Assembly: GCA_031418215.1 (NCBI GenBank)
Contig: JANOXC010000118.1
Location: forward strand, 30,629 to 94,628
DNA length: 64,000 bases
Source of the DNA: JANOXC01 sp031418215
GTDB lineage: Bacteria; Bacteroidota; Bacteroidia; AKYH767-A; OLB10
Reading direction: 5' to 3'
In this document: piece after piece, positions 53,594 through 62,761 of the stretch
Numbering within the stretch: position 1 is the stretch's first letter
Layout: each line of letters begins with the position of its first letter
Program-made: the position numbers and the translations under genes
The notes under the pieces: generated by a model
Told to the model about the DNA's origin: nothing
Seen by the model: the letters and a program-made list of their open reading frames with translations, nothing else
Databases searched by the model: none

Positions 53594-54856
53594 ATGCAAC
53601 TTACGCTTTCTGCATCTAAAAATTATTTAAAGAGTGCCACTGCATTAGTTTATACTGATCAGCTGGTGGTGAGCGGTTTTAGTTTTATTTCCAGCGTAGT
53701 ATTAGCACGATTTCTTGGAGTTCAGGGCTTTGGTATTTACAGCATTGCCTGGCTTGGCGTACTCATTGCCAGCAGCATCAATCAGCCACTGATCATTGCG
53801 CCGATGCTTACACTAAGCGGTAAGAAAAATGCGGAAGAAAAAAGCAGGTATTTGCAGGCGCTCATCTTCAAACAATTTTTATTTGCAGCATCGCTGAGCA
53901 TTTTAGCCTTTTTTACTGTTCTGGCGATGAGTTATGTTCTTCCCGACTGGAAAGTAGGAAGCATCATTCTTGCATTTCCGCTTGCTGTATTCACATTCCT
54001 GCTGCAGGATTTTTTCAGACGATATTTCTTTGTAATTAACAAAGCACATAAAGCAATTATGATTGACATTATTGCCTATGGCGGTGTGCTGCTAAGCGCA
54101 TTTTTAATTCATTTTGTCCGTGATATAGACGCCCAATTTGTTTTATTGCTTACCGCATTATTTTTTTTATATGCCTCACTTGCCGCATTAATTTCATTAA
54201 AGGAATTGCGTTTTAATATTAAAGAGATAAAAGCTGTTGTACTTGAACATTGGAGTTTTTCCAAATGGCTTACCGCAACTGCTGTGTTACAATGGTTTTC
54301 GGGCAACCTGTTTATTATTGCCGCGGGCGCCATACTTGGCCCGGCAGCCGTAGGCGCCACCAGGATGGCGCAAAATATTGTTGGCGTCACCCATGTATTA
54401 TTCCTGGCTATGGAAAACATTATTCCTACAAGGGCGTCCAATGCACAGCGCATTGGCGGAAACCAGCAGTTGTTTAAATACCTGATGAAATTTACTTTGC
54501 AGATGGGCGCAATTACTTTTACCTTATTGGGATTAATTACAATTTTCAGCCATCAGATAATTAACTTTTTTTATGGAGCCGGCTATTTAGAATACCAAAA
54601 CATATTAATAGGATTTTGTCTTTTATATGTAGTTGTATTTCTTGGTTATCCATTTCGCTATGCTATTCGAACTTTGGAAAACACAAGGTTGATTTTTATT
54701 TCTTTTATAGTAAGCTCCATTTTTAGCGTGGCCCTTGCTTATCCGGTGATAAAAACTTTTGGACTTTATGGCGTTGTTGGAGGACTGATCTCTACACAGC
54801 TCATCACATTGGTAATTTATGCCTGGTCGCTGCGTAGGGAAATCAAGTGGCTTTAA
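53594..54856 (+). CDS. Polysaccharide flippase (Wzx-like, MATE/MurJ superfamily)
   Basis: The 420-residue protein has about 12 hydrophobic segments. SGFSFISSVVLARFLGVQGF is the typical first segment, and there is a conserved GVTHVLFLAMENIIPTRASN in the centre. It moves lipid-linked repeat units across the inner membrane. It lies 6 bp after the Wzc-like gene. Charged loops are short, as in the family. Confidence 0.88.
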   Translation: MQLTLSASKNYLKSATALVYTDQLVVSGFSFISSVVLARFLGVQGFGIYSIAWLGVLIASSINQPLIIAPMLTLSGKKNAEEKSRYLQALIFKQFLFAASLSILAFFTVLAMSYVLPDWKVGSIILAFPLAVFTFLLQDFFRRYFFVINKAHKAIMIDIIAYGGVLLSAFLIHFVRDIDAQFVLLLTALFFLYASLAALISLKELRFNIKEIKAVVLEHWSFSKWLTATAVLQWFSGNLFIIAAGAILGPAAVGATRMAQNIVGVTHVLFLAMENIIPTRASNAQRIGGNQQLFKYLMKFTLQMGAITFTLLGLITIFSHQIINFFYGAGYLEYQNILIGFCLLYVVVFLGYPFRYAIRTLENTRLIFISFIVSSIFSVALAYPVIKTFGLYGVVGGLISTQLITLVIYAWSLRREIKWL

Positions 54857-54941
54857 GGCAGTTTGAATTTTAGTCGAAAAACGGAAATTTCTTACGTAAC
54901 ATATTACAGCTTTGGGCGTAAAAAGAAGAAAAAAACTTCTT

Positions 54942-56060
54942 ATGCAAAAGGTCATTCATCTTGTTTTAGGTAAAGCAAATCCAAACAGGATGAACGGCGT
55001 GAGCAAGGTTGCACACTACCATGCTTTGTATTTGCACAAGCTGGGTAGCGATGTTGAAATTTGGGGCCTAACCAATACTCCTGGAGATCCTGTTATTGAA
55101 AGAGACGTGATAACACGGCTCTTTCGTTCTCAATACTTTTTCCGCGGGCTTGATCCATTACTGATGATGGCAATTGAAAAACTGGAAGGCGATGTTGTTT
55201 TTCATATTCACGGAGCATTAATCCCTGACTTTTATTTGGTTTCAAGAATTTTACATGCTAAAAAGATACCCTTTGTTTATACGCCACACGGAGCCTTTAA
55301 TGAAGTAGCATTGCGTAAGAACAAGTTATTAAAGAAATTATATATATCAGGGTTTGAAAAATGGATGTTGCGCCATGCTAAGATGGTTCAGTTCCTTGGC
55401 AAAAGTGAATATGACAACATTGCCAATATTATTAAACTTAAAAACAAGATCATTATTCCCAATGGACAGAGTTTTGAAGAATTGGGATTCCACTACCAAT
55501 CACTACAGCATAGAAAAACACCTGTCTTCGGTTTTTGTGGCAGATTGGATAATTATTATAAAGGGCTCGACCTATTAATAAAAGCATTCAGCGTTTATGT
55601 TGACAAAAATGGAAAAGGAGAGCTGTGGTTGATAGGCGATGGCCCCGACAGGCAAAAGCTGGAGCAACTAGTGATTGCCACCAACCTGGGTAACAGGGTA
55701 ATATTTTATGGTGCGCGGTATGGAGAAGAAAAATGCAATCACATTTCCAACATGAATGTATTTGTTCATCCTTCACATTCGGAAGGATCTCCTACAGCAG
55801 TGTTAGAAGCGGCTGCGCTTGGTCTGCCATTACTGGTAACAACAGGAACCAATGTAGGCGGATTGGTTGATCAGTATAAATGCGGCATCCATATTCCAAA
55901 CAACAATGTAGAAACCATTGCGGATGCGCTAAAAGATTTCGATCAATTATATATAAATGGCGGGCTGGATAAAATGAAGGAAGCCTCTTTAAAAATGGTA
56001 AAACAAGAATTCGATTGGATTAAAATTGCAGAAAAACTAACCGCCATCTACAATTCATGA
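54942..56060 (+). CDS. Family 4 glycosyltransferase
   Basis: From the ATG at 54942 the protein is 372 residues and starts MQKVIHLVLGKANPNRMNGV. The C-terminal GT4 motif is HPSHSEGSPTAVLEAAALGL (E-x7-E), and the donor-site loop is FGFCGRLDNYYKGLDLLIKA. It has a GT-B fold with two Rossmann domains. The donor sugar is not predictable. Its end overlaps the next gene by four bases. A longer frame to 54912 starts with a basic run (KRRKKLL) and is less likely. Confidence 0.88.
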   Translation: MQKVIHLVLGKANPNRMNGVSKVAHYHALYLHKLGSDVEIWGLTNTPGDPVIERDVITRLFRSQYFFRGLDPLLMMAIEKLEGDVVFHIHGALIPDFYLVSRILHAKKIPFVYTPHGAFNEVALRKNKLLKKLYISGFEKWMLRHAKMVQFLGKSEYDNIANIIKLKNKIIIPNGQSFEELGFHYQSLQHRKTPVFGFCGRLDNYYKGLDLLIKAFSVYVDKNGKGELWLIGDGPDRQKLEQLVIATNLGNRVIFYGARYGEEKCNHISNMNVFVHPSHSEGSPTAVLEAAALGLPLLVTTGTNVGGLVDQYKCGIHIPNNNVETIADALKDFDQLYINGGLDKMKEASLKMVKQEFDWIKIAEKLTAIYNS

Positions 56061-57367
56061 CAGGGCCCCTGAGCGAAACCACTTCATTGCGTTACAGGCA
56101 GGAAAACAGTTTGTTTTACCTTTCTGTAATATTGATTTTGATTATGAGGCTGTGCAGCTATTTTATGCTATCAGAAGCGGTGGTAGTTACACAATCAATT
56201 AAAATCATTTTGCGGTTTTCAACAGCCGGCTGGGCAATGCTAATGCTCTCCGGTTATTCAGGAAAACAAAGAAAATTCGATTTCACCTTTGAATATTCTC
56301 TGAGCCCGTTGTTGTATGCCTTTTACTTATTATTGGGCGTAGCCTCCTTGTTTTGGACATCTTCTTTTAATGACAGTTTATTGCACCTGCTCATGGATGC
56401 CGAAACACTATTTTTTAGTTATATATATATTAGACTTATTTATTCCAGGAACAACACAATCATTAATAACCCCATCAGATTAAGTAAAATTACAGCCACT
56501 TCAATTTTTATCATTTGCACAGGATTTATTATTGGTATGATGATAAACCCTGAAAAATTTTATCGATACACGCATGGAGGAGAAGAGGCAAGGCTTGGCG
56601 GATTCATTATCAATCCCAATGAATTAGGAATGCTGATTGTAATAGGAATTGCTACAGCCATTATTGAACTTAAACACGCTTTCAACAAATGGTCGAAATG
56701 GGTGATGATGGCTCTTCTTTTGTATTCGCTGTTGTTAACCGGTTCACGATCCTCTATGGTGGGGTTGCTTATTATCATTCTTTATTTCGCCACACAAAGC
56801 AAGACCATACGAATGAAGCTTTTAATAAGCGGAACCTTATTGCTGGCCGCACCTTACGTATTACTTCAGTTGTTCATCAAGCAAGGTAATGTGGATGAGG
56901 TTTTAAACATGACGGGACGAATACCATTCTGGCGCGACCTTATCACCTTTAATTTCCCACGCGAACCATTGCTTGGATATGGGTATATGAGGATTGACTA
57001 CGCTGATAAATTTGAAAGCATCAGCTCCTATGCAGGCGCCATGACGCACAATACCTTTTTGCAAGTGCTGATCGGACTTGGCCTTGTTGGATTATTTATC
57101 GTGCTTGCCCAAGTGGCCGCCACTGTTCATGCTATTGCAGTGAATAGCGATAAGGACAAAAAGCGATTGTGTATTGCCTTGTTTATACCCGTAATGATCA
57201 ACTCATTTACTGAGTTTGGGGTTTTTGGCGAAACCAATTATGGCATCATGATGTATCTTTTTATAGTTTTTTCACTTGCCTTAAAACCTGTCAGTCGTTT
57301 TGTGCGTATAAAAACCACTAATGTCAACGACAGCAATCCAGTATTCCGATCTTCAGCTATTACATAA
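56057..57367 (+). CDS. O-antigen ligase/polymerase-like membrane protein (Wzy-like)
   Basis: The protein is 436 residues with about ten membrane segments. The central periplasmic loop has the RLGGFIINPNELGML motif and the polymerase-type GYGYMRIDYADKFESIS with the conserved HN in MTHNTFLQVLIGLGLVG. Wzy polymerases and WaaL ligases share these. Being in an operon with Wzx, a polymerase role fits. It overlaps the following gene by 47 bp, which is long for this operon. Confidence 0.85.
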   Translation: MTGPLSETTSLRYRQENSLFYLSVILILIMRLCSYFMLSEAVVVTQSIKIILRFSTAGWAMLMLSGYSGKQRKFDFTFEYSLSPLLYAFYLLLGVASLFWTSSFNDSLLHLLMDAETLFFSYIYIRLIYSRNNTIINNPIRLSKITATSIFIICTGFIIGMMINPEKFYRYTHGGEEARLGGFIINPNELGMLIVIGIATAIIELKHAFNKWSKWVMMALLLYSLLLTGSRSSMVGLLIIILYFATQSKTIRMKLLISGTLLLAAPYVLLQLFIKQGNVDEVLNMTGRIPFWRDLITFNFPREPLLGYGYMRIDYADKFESISSYAGAMTHNTFLQVLIGLGLVGLFIVLAQVAATVHAIAVNSDKDKKRLCIALFIPVMINSFTEFGVFGETNYGIMMYLFIVFSLALKPVSRFVRIKTTNVNDSNPVFRSSAIT

Positions 57368-58661
57368 TCTGTTTTGCGGAGCATCAGAGACGTTTACGGT
57401 TTATGATCCAAATGAAAGGTTACGAAGCAATAAAATAATCAATTACACCGAAGGAGATCCTTGCGAATTCAATCTTTCTGCAAACGGATTCACAGAAATA
57501 CAGCCAATGAATTTTTATTTCGGCAGAAAAAAATGGTCTGCCGGGAAAAAGTTTATATATATAAACAACCCTGATGGCACGATGCGCTGGTTGGTGCCAT
57601 CGGCGAACAACACCGCCTCACACCTTTCTCTTTATAACGCAGAATCATTAAAAGCAAGGGTTTATAAAACCGTATCCAAGTTGCTTTTCCGGGTAGGCCT
57701 AGGTGAATTGCTCGGGACATCCTCTTTTTATGTTGCAAACAATCTGGAAAAAGAGGTAAAAAGAATATATAACATCAGCGACAAAGAACAGTATGCAGTT
57801 TTTACAGGAACAAGGGGCAATAACCGGAAAGTAGTACTTGCTGTAAGCGACGGAAAAACAGTAACCCATTTTATCAAAATACCGATTAGTAAAAAGTCAC
57901 AGGATTTAATAGAAAACGAAACTACCATGTTAAAAGAACTAAGCAAGTATGACTTCACCACGCTAAGCATTCCGAGAGTTACAGACTCAAGAATAAAAGC
58001 GTATACAAGGTTAACGAATGTGAAGCCGGCCACAAAAATTTCTGCCGAACGCATCAGCGATATCCATGTTCGCGCACTCACGGAGATGTATTCCGTTAAC
58101 CACGAACGGAAAACGATTTTCGAATGTGCCGCATGGAGTGCAGTGAGCAACAACATGGAATGGATGCAGCGAGAGCACACACTTTCAAATGGATTGGACG
58201 AACTAAAGACAAGAAGGGTGATTCATTTACTCCGCAAACTATACAACTCATTAAATATCGAAGAGGCCATTCCTGTTTCCGTATCTCACGGAGATTTTAC
58301 ACCCTGGAATATGTATTGCGACGAGCATCGACTTTATGTGTACGACTGGGAATTATCAAGTAATGGCATTCCTATGTTGTTCGACCTGTTTCATTTTATG
58401 TTTCAATCACAGGTTATGGTTCATCATCAGTCCTATCAGAATATCAGACAGCTGATCAATGAAACCATAAAAAAACACAATGTACAGCGCCTTGTCAATA
58501 AATACCGTATTGATTCAGACCTTCATTACAGGCTGTATTTGTTGTTTACCATCAGCTATTACATGCGATTATATATAGAAGAAAACGAATTGCTTACCCA
58601 ATCGCACTGGATGGTTGATGCTTGGATGGATGCCCTTGAAGACGTTAACGGAAAGAACTAA
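57321..58661 (+). CDS. Aminoglycoside-phosphotransferase-like kinase
   Basis: The 446-residue protein has a degenerate N-terminal 160 residues and then an APH-type kinase fold. VSVSHGDFTPWNMYCDEHRL is the catalytic loop (H-x-D-x4-N), and YVYDWELSSNGIPMLFDLFH is the metal-binding DWE segment. HFIKIPISKKSQDLIENETT is the likely lysine-bearing nucleotide region. Such kinases phosphorylate small hydroxyl substrates. In a glycan operon a sugar or lipid-alcohol is plausible. It overlaps the end of the polymerase gene by 47 bp and lies 3 bp before the NTase-TMPK fusion, with which it forms a pair. Confidence 0.75.
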   Translation: MSTTAIQYSDLQLLHNLFCGASETFTVYDPNERLRSNKIINYTEGDPCEFNLSANGFTEIQPMNFYFGRKKWSAGKKFIYINNPDGTMRWLVPSANNTASHLSLYNAESLKARVYKTVSKLLFRVGLGELLGTSSFYVANNLEKEVKRIYNISDKEQYAVFTGTRGNNRKVVLAVSDGKTVTHFIKIPISKKSQDLIENETTMLKELSKYDFTTLSIPRVTDSRIKAYTRLTNVKPATKISAERISDIHVRALTEMYSVNHERKTIFECAAWSAVSNNMEWMQREHTLSNGLDELKTRRVIHLLRKLYNSLNIEEAIPVSVSHGDFTPWNMYCDEHRLYVYDWELSSNGIPMLFDLFHFMFQSQVMVHHQSYQNIRQLINETIKKHNVQRLVNKYRIDSDLHYRLYLLFTISYYMRLYIEENELLTQSHWMVDAWMDALEDVNGKN

Positions 58662-58664
58662 AAG

Positions 58665-59963
58665 ATGAATCAGCGGCAGGAGTTTTTGCAATATTTTTTT
58701 AATGACATTTCGGGTTACCGCTATGTTATTCTAAAAAACACCTATGACGACATTTATCAATTACCTGAATCGGCAGATATCGACCTGGTAATTGACAAAA
58801 ATGAACTGCCCGCAATTCTTGGTATTATCAGGCGCGGAAAACACGTTATGCGGATTAAAACCGACAACAAGAATTTCGTTTGTTTTGTAGGGATATTTTT
58901 TGAAGACATGAGTTATCTCGAAATCGATTTGATACACCGATTCGACAGGAAAGGAATTATATATATGGATGCTGGTGAGGTGCTTAGCCAAGGCATTTTA
59001 AGTCGCCAGGGATTAAAGATTGCCGCACCACATCACCAGTTTGAATACATACTATTGTTTTATCTTTTAAATCATTCGGAAATACCGCTTAAGTATCGTG
59101 AGTATTTTTCAGCATTTGAAAAAGAAGAACGAAGCATCATCTTCACTCATTTCACCCACAAATATGACGTGCACATCAACACGCTTGAAGACTTATATGC
59201 CTATCATAAGCGACACAAGAAAAAGATGATGGATAAAATTAATAACTATGCTGCAAATAAATGGTTCAGGAAATTATTAAGCAAATCGCAATATCTTTTT
59301 GATGTAATAAAAGAGAAATGGCAACAGCGCGGCATCACCATCACTTTTTCCGGCGTTGATGGCGCAGGAAAATCCACCATACTGGAAAACGTGAAAGAGA
59401 TCCTGCAGAGGAAGTATCACCGCGACATCAAAGTGCTACGACACCGACCCTCCTTGTTACCTATCCTTAGCAGTGTAAAACATGGTAAGAAAAGTGCTGA
59501 GCAAAAGGCGGCATCCAGTCTGCCACGCCAAGGCAAAAACGATAACTTTTTTAGTTCATTGTTCCGCTTCCTTTATTATTATGCCGATTATTTATTCGGT
59601 CAGATTTATATTTTTTTCAGATATAAAATAAAGGGCACCACTGTTTTATACGATCGGTATTATTTCGACTTTATCATAGACGCCCGACGAAGCAATATAT
59701 CACTAAACCGCTCTTTTCTGCGATTTGGATACCTGTTTATCAGCAAGCCCAGGGTTAACTTCTTCCTTTATGCCCCTGAAAAAGAAATTTTATTGCGAAA
59801 ACAGGAACTAAGTGAGCATGATATCCGTACAATGACAGACGATTATCTCCATCTGTTCCTTGATTTCTCGGGCTCCTATAAAAATCAAGCGTACGTCACT
59901 ATTAATAACACCGATATTAAAAGAACCATTGATACCGTAATGAAGCATATTATTTCAGCATAA
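58665..59963 (+). CDS. Nucleotidyltransferase-like and thymidylate-kinase-like fusion
   Basis: The protein is 432 residues. Residues 15-110 look like a nucleotidyltransferase: RYVILKNTYDDIYQLPESAD followed by D-I-D-L-V-I-D, so the acidic pair sits in SADIDLVID. Residues 220-432 are a P-loop kinase of the thymidylate kinase type: ITFSGVDGAGKSTILENVKE (Walker A), TTVLYDRYYFDFIIDARR (the D-R-Y motif) and the closing NFFLYAPEKEILLRKQELSE lid segment. It is the second gene of the pair with the APH-like kinase. The combination suggests an activated phosphate or nucleotide carrier of unknown type. Confidence 0.75.
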   Translation: MNQRQEFLQYFFNDISGYRYVILKNTYDDIYQLPESADIDLVIDKNELPAILGIIRRGKHVMRIKTDNKNFVCFVGIFFEDMSYLEIDLIHRFDRKGIIYMDAGEVLSQGILSRQGLKIAAPHHQFEYILLFYLLNHSEIPLKYREYFSAFEKEERSIIFTHFTHKYDVHINTLEDLYAYHKRHKKKMMDKINNYAANKWFRKLLSKSQYLFDVIKEKWQQRGITITFSGVDGAGKSTILENVKEILQRKYHRDIKVLRHRPSLLPILSSVKHGKKSAEQKAASSLPRQGKNDNFFSSLFRFLYYYADYLFGQIYIFFRYKIKGTTVLYDRYYFDFIIDARRSNISLNRSFLRFGYLFISKPRVNFFLYAPEKEILLRKQELSEHDIRTMTDDYLHLFLDFSGSYKNQAYVTINNTDIKRTIDTVMKHIISA

Positions 59964-59990
59964 AAAAACAATCAGCTATATATCACAAAC

Positions 59991-60746
59991 ATGAAAAGAA
60001 AAGATTACACCCCACCTCAAACAAATCTTGCAACAGCTACTTACAAGCATCCGGTAATTGACAAATTGCTTGGAAGGACAACACTTGAATGGAATTGCGA
60101 TGACGGGCACGCTGAGTCACTGACGGCTTCATTGCGTTTCACAGACTATGAAGGTAACACACCATCCTGGTATAGCATCAGTAGGTTACCATTTGTTCTT
60201 AAAACATATCTTGAGTCTAAGAGGTCACCAATAATGAGCAAGCCAATTCCGTTTCTCACAATGGATGCCATCAAATTTCTCGATGCAATGATTCGACCGG
60301 GCATCAGAGTGCTTGAAATCGGAGGCGGTAATTCTTCTTTGTGGTTCTTAGAGCGTGGAGTAAACTTAACGACTTACGAGCACGATGCTGAATGGGGTCA
60401 AATGGTAAAAAACAAGGTGAATGCACGCCCTGAACATTTCCATGCCGAGCGATTTAACCTGCAGATCATGAGCGGTAATGATACGGTAAATGATCTAAAA
60501 AAATTACAAGACAAACATTTTGATATAGCCCTGGTTGACTGCATGAATGACTTTACCCGCAGGACGACTTGTTTAGATGTTGCAAAGGAGAAAGTAAAAG
60601 ATGGTGGATATGTTGTGTTGGATAATTCTGACAATCCTGCAAATTGGCCTGCTGATGAGATGATGAACGGGAAAGAAATGCATCGATTTACGGGCTATTC
60701 ACCAATGTCACTTTTTGTATGCCAAACGACATTCTGGAAAGTTTAA
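59991..60746 (+). CDS. SAM-dependent methyltransferase-like protein
   Basis: The 251-residue protein has the class I Rossmann motif I IRVLEIGGGNSSLWFLERG, an acidic end of strand two (LTTYEHDAEWG) and motif IV FDIALVDCMNDFTRR, followed by DGGYVVLDNSDNPANW. The N-terminal 90 residues (YTPPQTNLATATYKHPVID) are not assigned. It may methylate a sugar in the repeat unit, though the DNSDN segment also occurs in related FkbM-type enzymes. It lies in the operon between the kinase fusion and the acyltransferase. Confidence 0.75.
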   Translation: MKRKDYTPPQTNLATATYKHPVIDKLLGRTTLEWNCDDGHAESLTASLRFTDYEGNTPSWYSISRLPFVLKTYLESKRSPIMSKPIPFLTMDAIKFLDAMIRPGIRVLEIGGGNSSLWFLERGVNLTTYEHDAEWGQMVKNKVNARPEHFHAERFNLQIMSGNDTVNDLKKLQDKHFDIALVDCMNDFTRRTTCLDVAKEKVKDGGYVVLDNSDNPANWPADEMMNGKEMHRFTGYSPMSLFVCQTTFWKV

Positions 60747-60765
60747 AAAACTATTAATCGAAACA

Positions 60766-61494
60766 ATGATCCGAAGTATTGTACTATATATTGGGCGAAA
60801 AAAAAACCCGCAATTTACCATCGACAGTAATGTTTCTTCAACATTACTGTTTTGGTTTATTATACAAAAATCAATTGCCTTGTTAAGGGGTTTTCGCATC
60901 ATAACAGCATTGAAGAAGCCACAGTTCTTATTTCTTGGCAGAGGTGTTCGGTTACAAGGCCTTGCCCATATTCGATTTGGGAAAATGGTTCAAATAGGCG
61001 ACCACGTTCTTTTATCCGGCTTCGGTAAAAAAGGTATGCACATCGGCGACCATGTATGGGTTGGTTCACACAGCTCATTAAAGGTTTCCTTTTCATTTAA
61101 CGAACAGGGCGATCATATATATATAGGAAAAAATGTTGGCATAGGAGAGTTTGCACATCTTGGAGGAGCAGGAGGATTAAGTATTGGCGATGATTGCATC
61201 ATTGGCCCTTACTTGAGCTGTCACCCCGAGAATCACAACTTTGACGACATAAAGAAAAAAATTCGCGAACAAGGCGTTACCCGGAAGGGAATTAGTGTTG
61301 GAAAAAATTGCTGGATAGGTGCAAAAGTTACCATACTTGATGGAGTAACCATTGGCGACAACTGTGTAATTGCAGCAGGTGCAGTGGTAAACAAAGACAT
61401 GCCTGCCAATTCGGTTATTGGAGGAGTTCCTGCACGAGTTATCAGAAACAGGGAAGAACATAAAATGAATGGCCCTCTTAATCGGGTTGCCTGA
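60766..61494 (+). CDS. Left-handed beta-helix acyltransferase
   Basis: Started at the ATG at 60766, the protein is 242 residues. The C-terminal half has hexapeptide repeats: IRFGKMVQIGDHVLLSGFGK, IYIGKNVGIGEFAHLGGAGG, ISVGKNCWIGAKVTILDGVT, IGDNCVIAAGAVVNKDMPAN. Its catalytic His is in LSCHPENHNF. The last 20 residues (SVIGGVPARVIRNREEHKM) are the usual C-terminal loop. This is the WbbJ/maltose O-acetyltransferase type, so it probably O-acetylates a sugar. A longer frame to 60715 overlaps the methyltransferase gene and is rejected. Confidence 0.88.
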   Translation: MIRSIVLYIGRKKNPQFTIDSNVSSTLLFWFIIQKSIALLRGFRIITALKKPQFLFLGRGVRLQGLAHIRFGKMVQIGDHVLLSGFGKKGMHIGDHVWVGSHSSLKVSFSFNEQGDHIYIGKNVGIGEFAHLGGAGGLSIGDDCIIGPYLSCHPENHNFDDIKKKIREQGVTRKGISVGKNCWIGAKVTILDGVTIGDNCVIAAGAVVNKDMPANSVIGGVPARVIRNREEHKMNGPLNRVA

Positions 61495-61522
61495 TTTATA
61501 AAACAATTCTAAAACCTGCATC

Positions 61523-62761
61523 ATGAAAACAGTTTTAGTAAGTGCATATGCTGTGAATCCATACCATGGATCAGAAGATGGCATGGGCTGGAATTTTATC
61601 TGCCAGATAGCCCGATTCAACAAAGTGCTTGCTGTAACACGTCAAAATACCAGACCGCATATTGAGAAATATATGTTGAACAACCCCTCAGCTGTATACT
61701 CGAATATAACTTTTATATATTATGATCTTCCGTATTGGATGAGTTTCTGGAAGAAAGGAGGAAGAGGAGCCTTGCTTTATTATTACCTATGGCAGTTTTT
61801 TCTGCCGGATTTTATTAAGAAAAGAAAATTGCATTTTGATATAGTCCATAATCTTAATTTTCACAATGACTGGACACCCTCAAGATTATGGAGATTACAA
61901 AAACCTTTCGTATGGGGACCTATTGGGCATCATCCACGAATACCGAAAGATTATATCATTCATGTGTACGGTAGAAAGCAATACTTGTCAGAATTACTAA
62001 AATGGCAGGTAAAAAAAGCATTCTGGAAATTGGATCCGTTTTTAAAACAAACGGTTCAGCGAGCTGATGCTGTGCTAACAATGAATTCCAGTGTTTCAGA
62101 TGTATTAAACATTGATAAATCTTTAACATTTCGAATGCCATCCGTAAGTTCAGAATCTCATTCGTTGAATATTGAAAAAAGCGAAGAGGAGTTTATTATT
62201 TTATCTGCGGGAAGATTTGTTCCGCTGAAGGGTTTTGACATCACCATCAAATCATTTGCCCGCTTCTATAACCAGCTACACGAACATGATCAAACCAAAG
62301 TCAAATTGGTATTAGTTGGCGACGGACCATACAAACCATACCTAGTCCAGCTTACCAAAGAACTGGGACTTGGCGATGCTGTGCAATTCATCAATTGGAT
62401 TGAAAGAGAAGGACTAAAATCATTGTATCAGAAGGCACATGTGTTTTTGTTTCCTTCGCATGAAGGAGCAGGAATGGTTGTTGCCGAAGCGCTGTCATAT
62501 GGAATGCCTGTTGTTTGTTTTGAGAATTGTGGCCCCGGCGAATTCATTGATGAAACATGTGGAATAAGGGTGCCTTATGGCAGATATGATGAGAGCTTAA
62601 CAGAATTTGCCGCTGCCATAAAGAAATTATATATAGACGACAGAACATATTACAAGTTCTCTGCCGGTGCCGTTAAGAAATTCGAAGAACGATTTGACTG
62701 GAACCTCAAGGGGGAACAGCTGCGAGATGTTTATGATAAAGTGATGTTGCATGCAAGCTGA
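61523..62761 (+). CDS. Family 4 glycosyltransferase
   Basis: The 412-residue GT-B protein starts MKTVLVSAYAVNPYHGSEDG, a common start in GT4 (the GSE/G loop). The donor site has ILSAGRFVPLKGFDITIKSF and HEGAGMVVAEALSYGMPVVC (E-x7-E). Its end overlaps the next GT4 gene by 11 bp, so the two are tightly coupled. The linkage it makes is unknown. Confidence 0.9.
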   Translation: MKTVLVSAYAVNPYHGSEDGMGWNFICQIARFNKVLAVTRQNTRPHIEKYMLNNPSAVYSNITFIYYDLPYWMSFWKKGGRGALLYYYLWQFFLPDFIKKRKLHFDIVHNLNFHNDWTPSRLWRLQKPFVWGPIGHHPRIPKDYIIHVYGRKQYLSELLKWQVKKAFWKLDPFLKQTVQRADAVLTMNSSVSDVLNIDKSLTFRMPSVSSESHSLNIEKSEEEFIILSAGRFVPLKGFDITIKSFARFYNQLHEHDQTKVKLVLVGDGPYKPYLVQLTKELGLGDAVQFINWIEREGLKSLYQKAHVFLFPSHEGAGMVVAEALSYGMPVVCFENCGPGEFIDETCGIRVPYGRYDESLTEFAAAIKKLYIDDRTYYKFSAGAVKKFEERFDWNLKGEQLRDVYDKVMLHAS

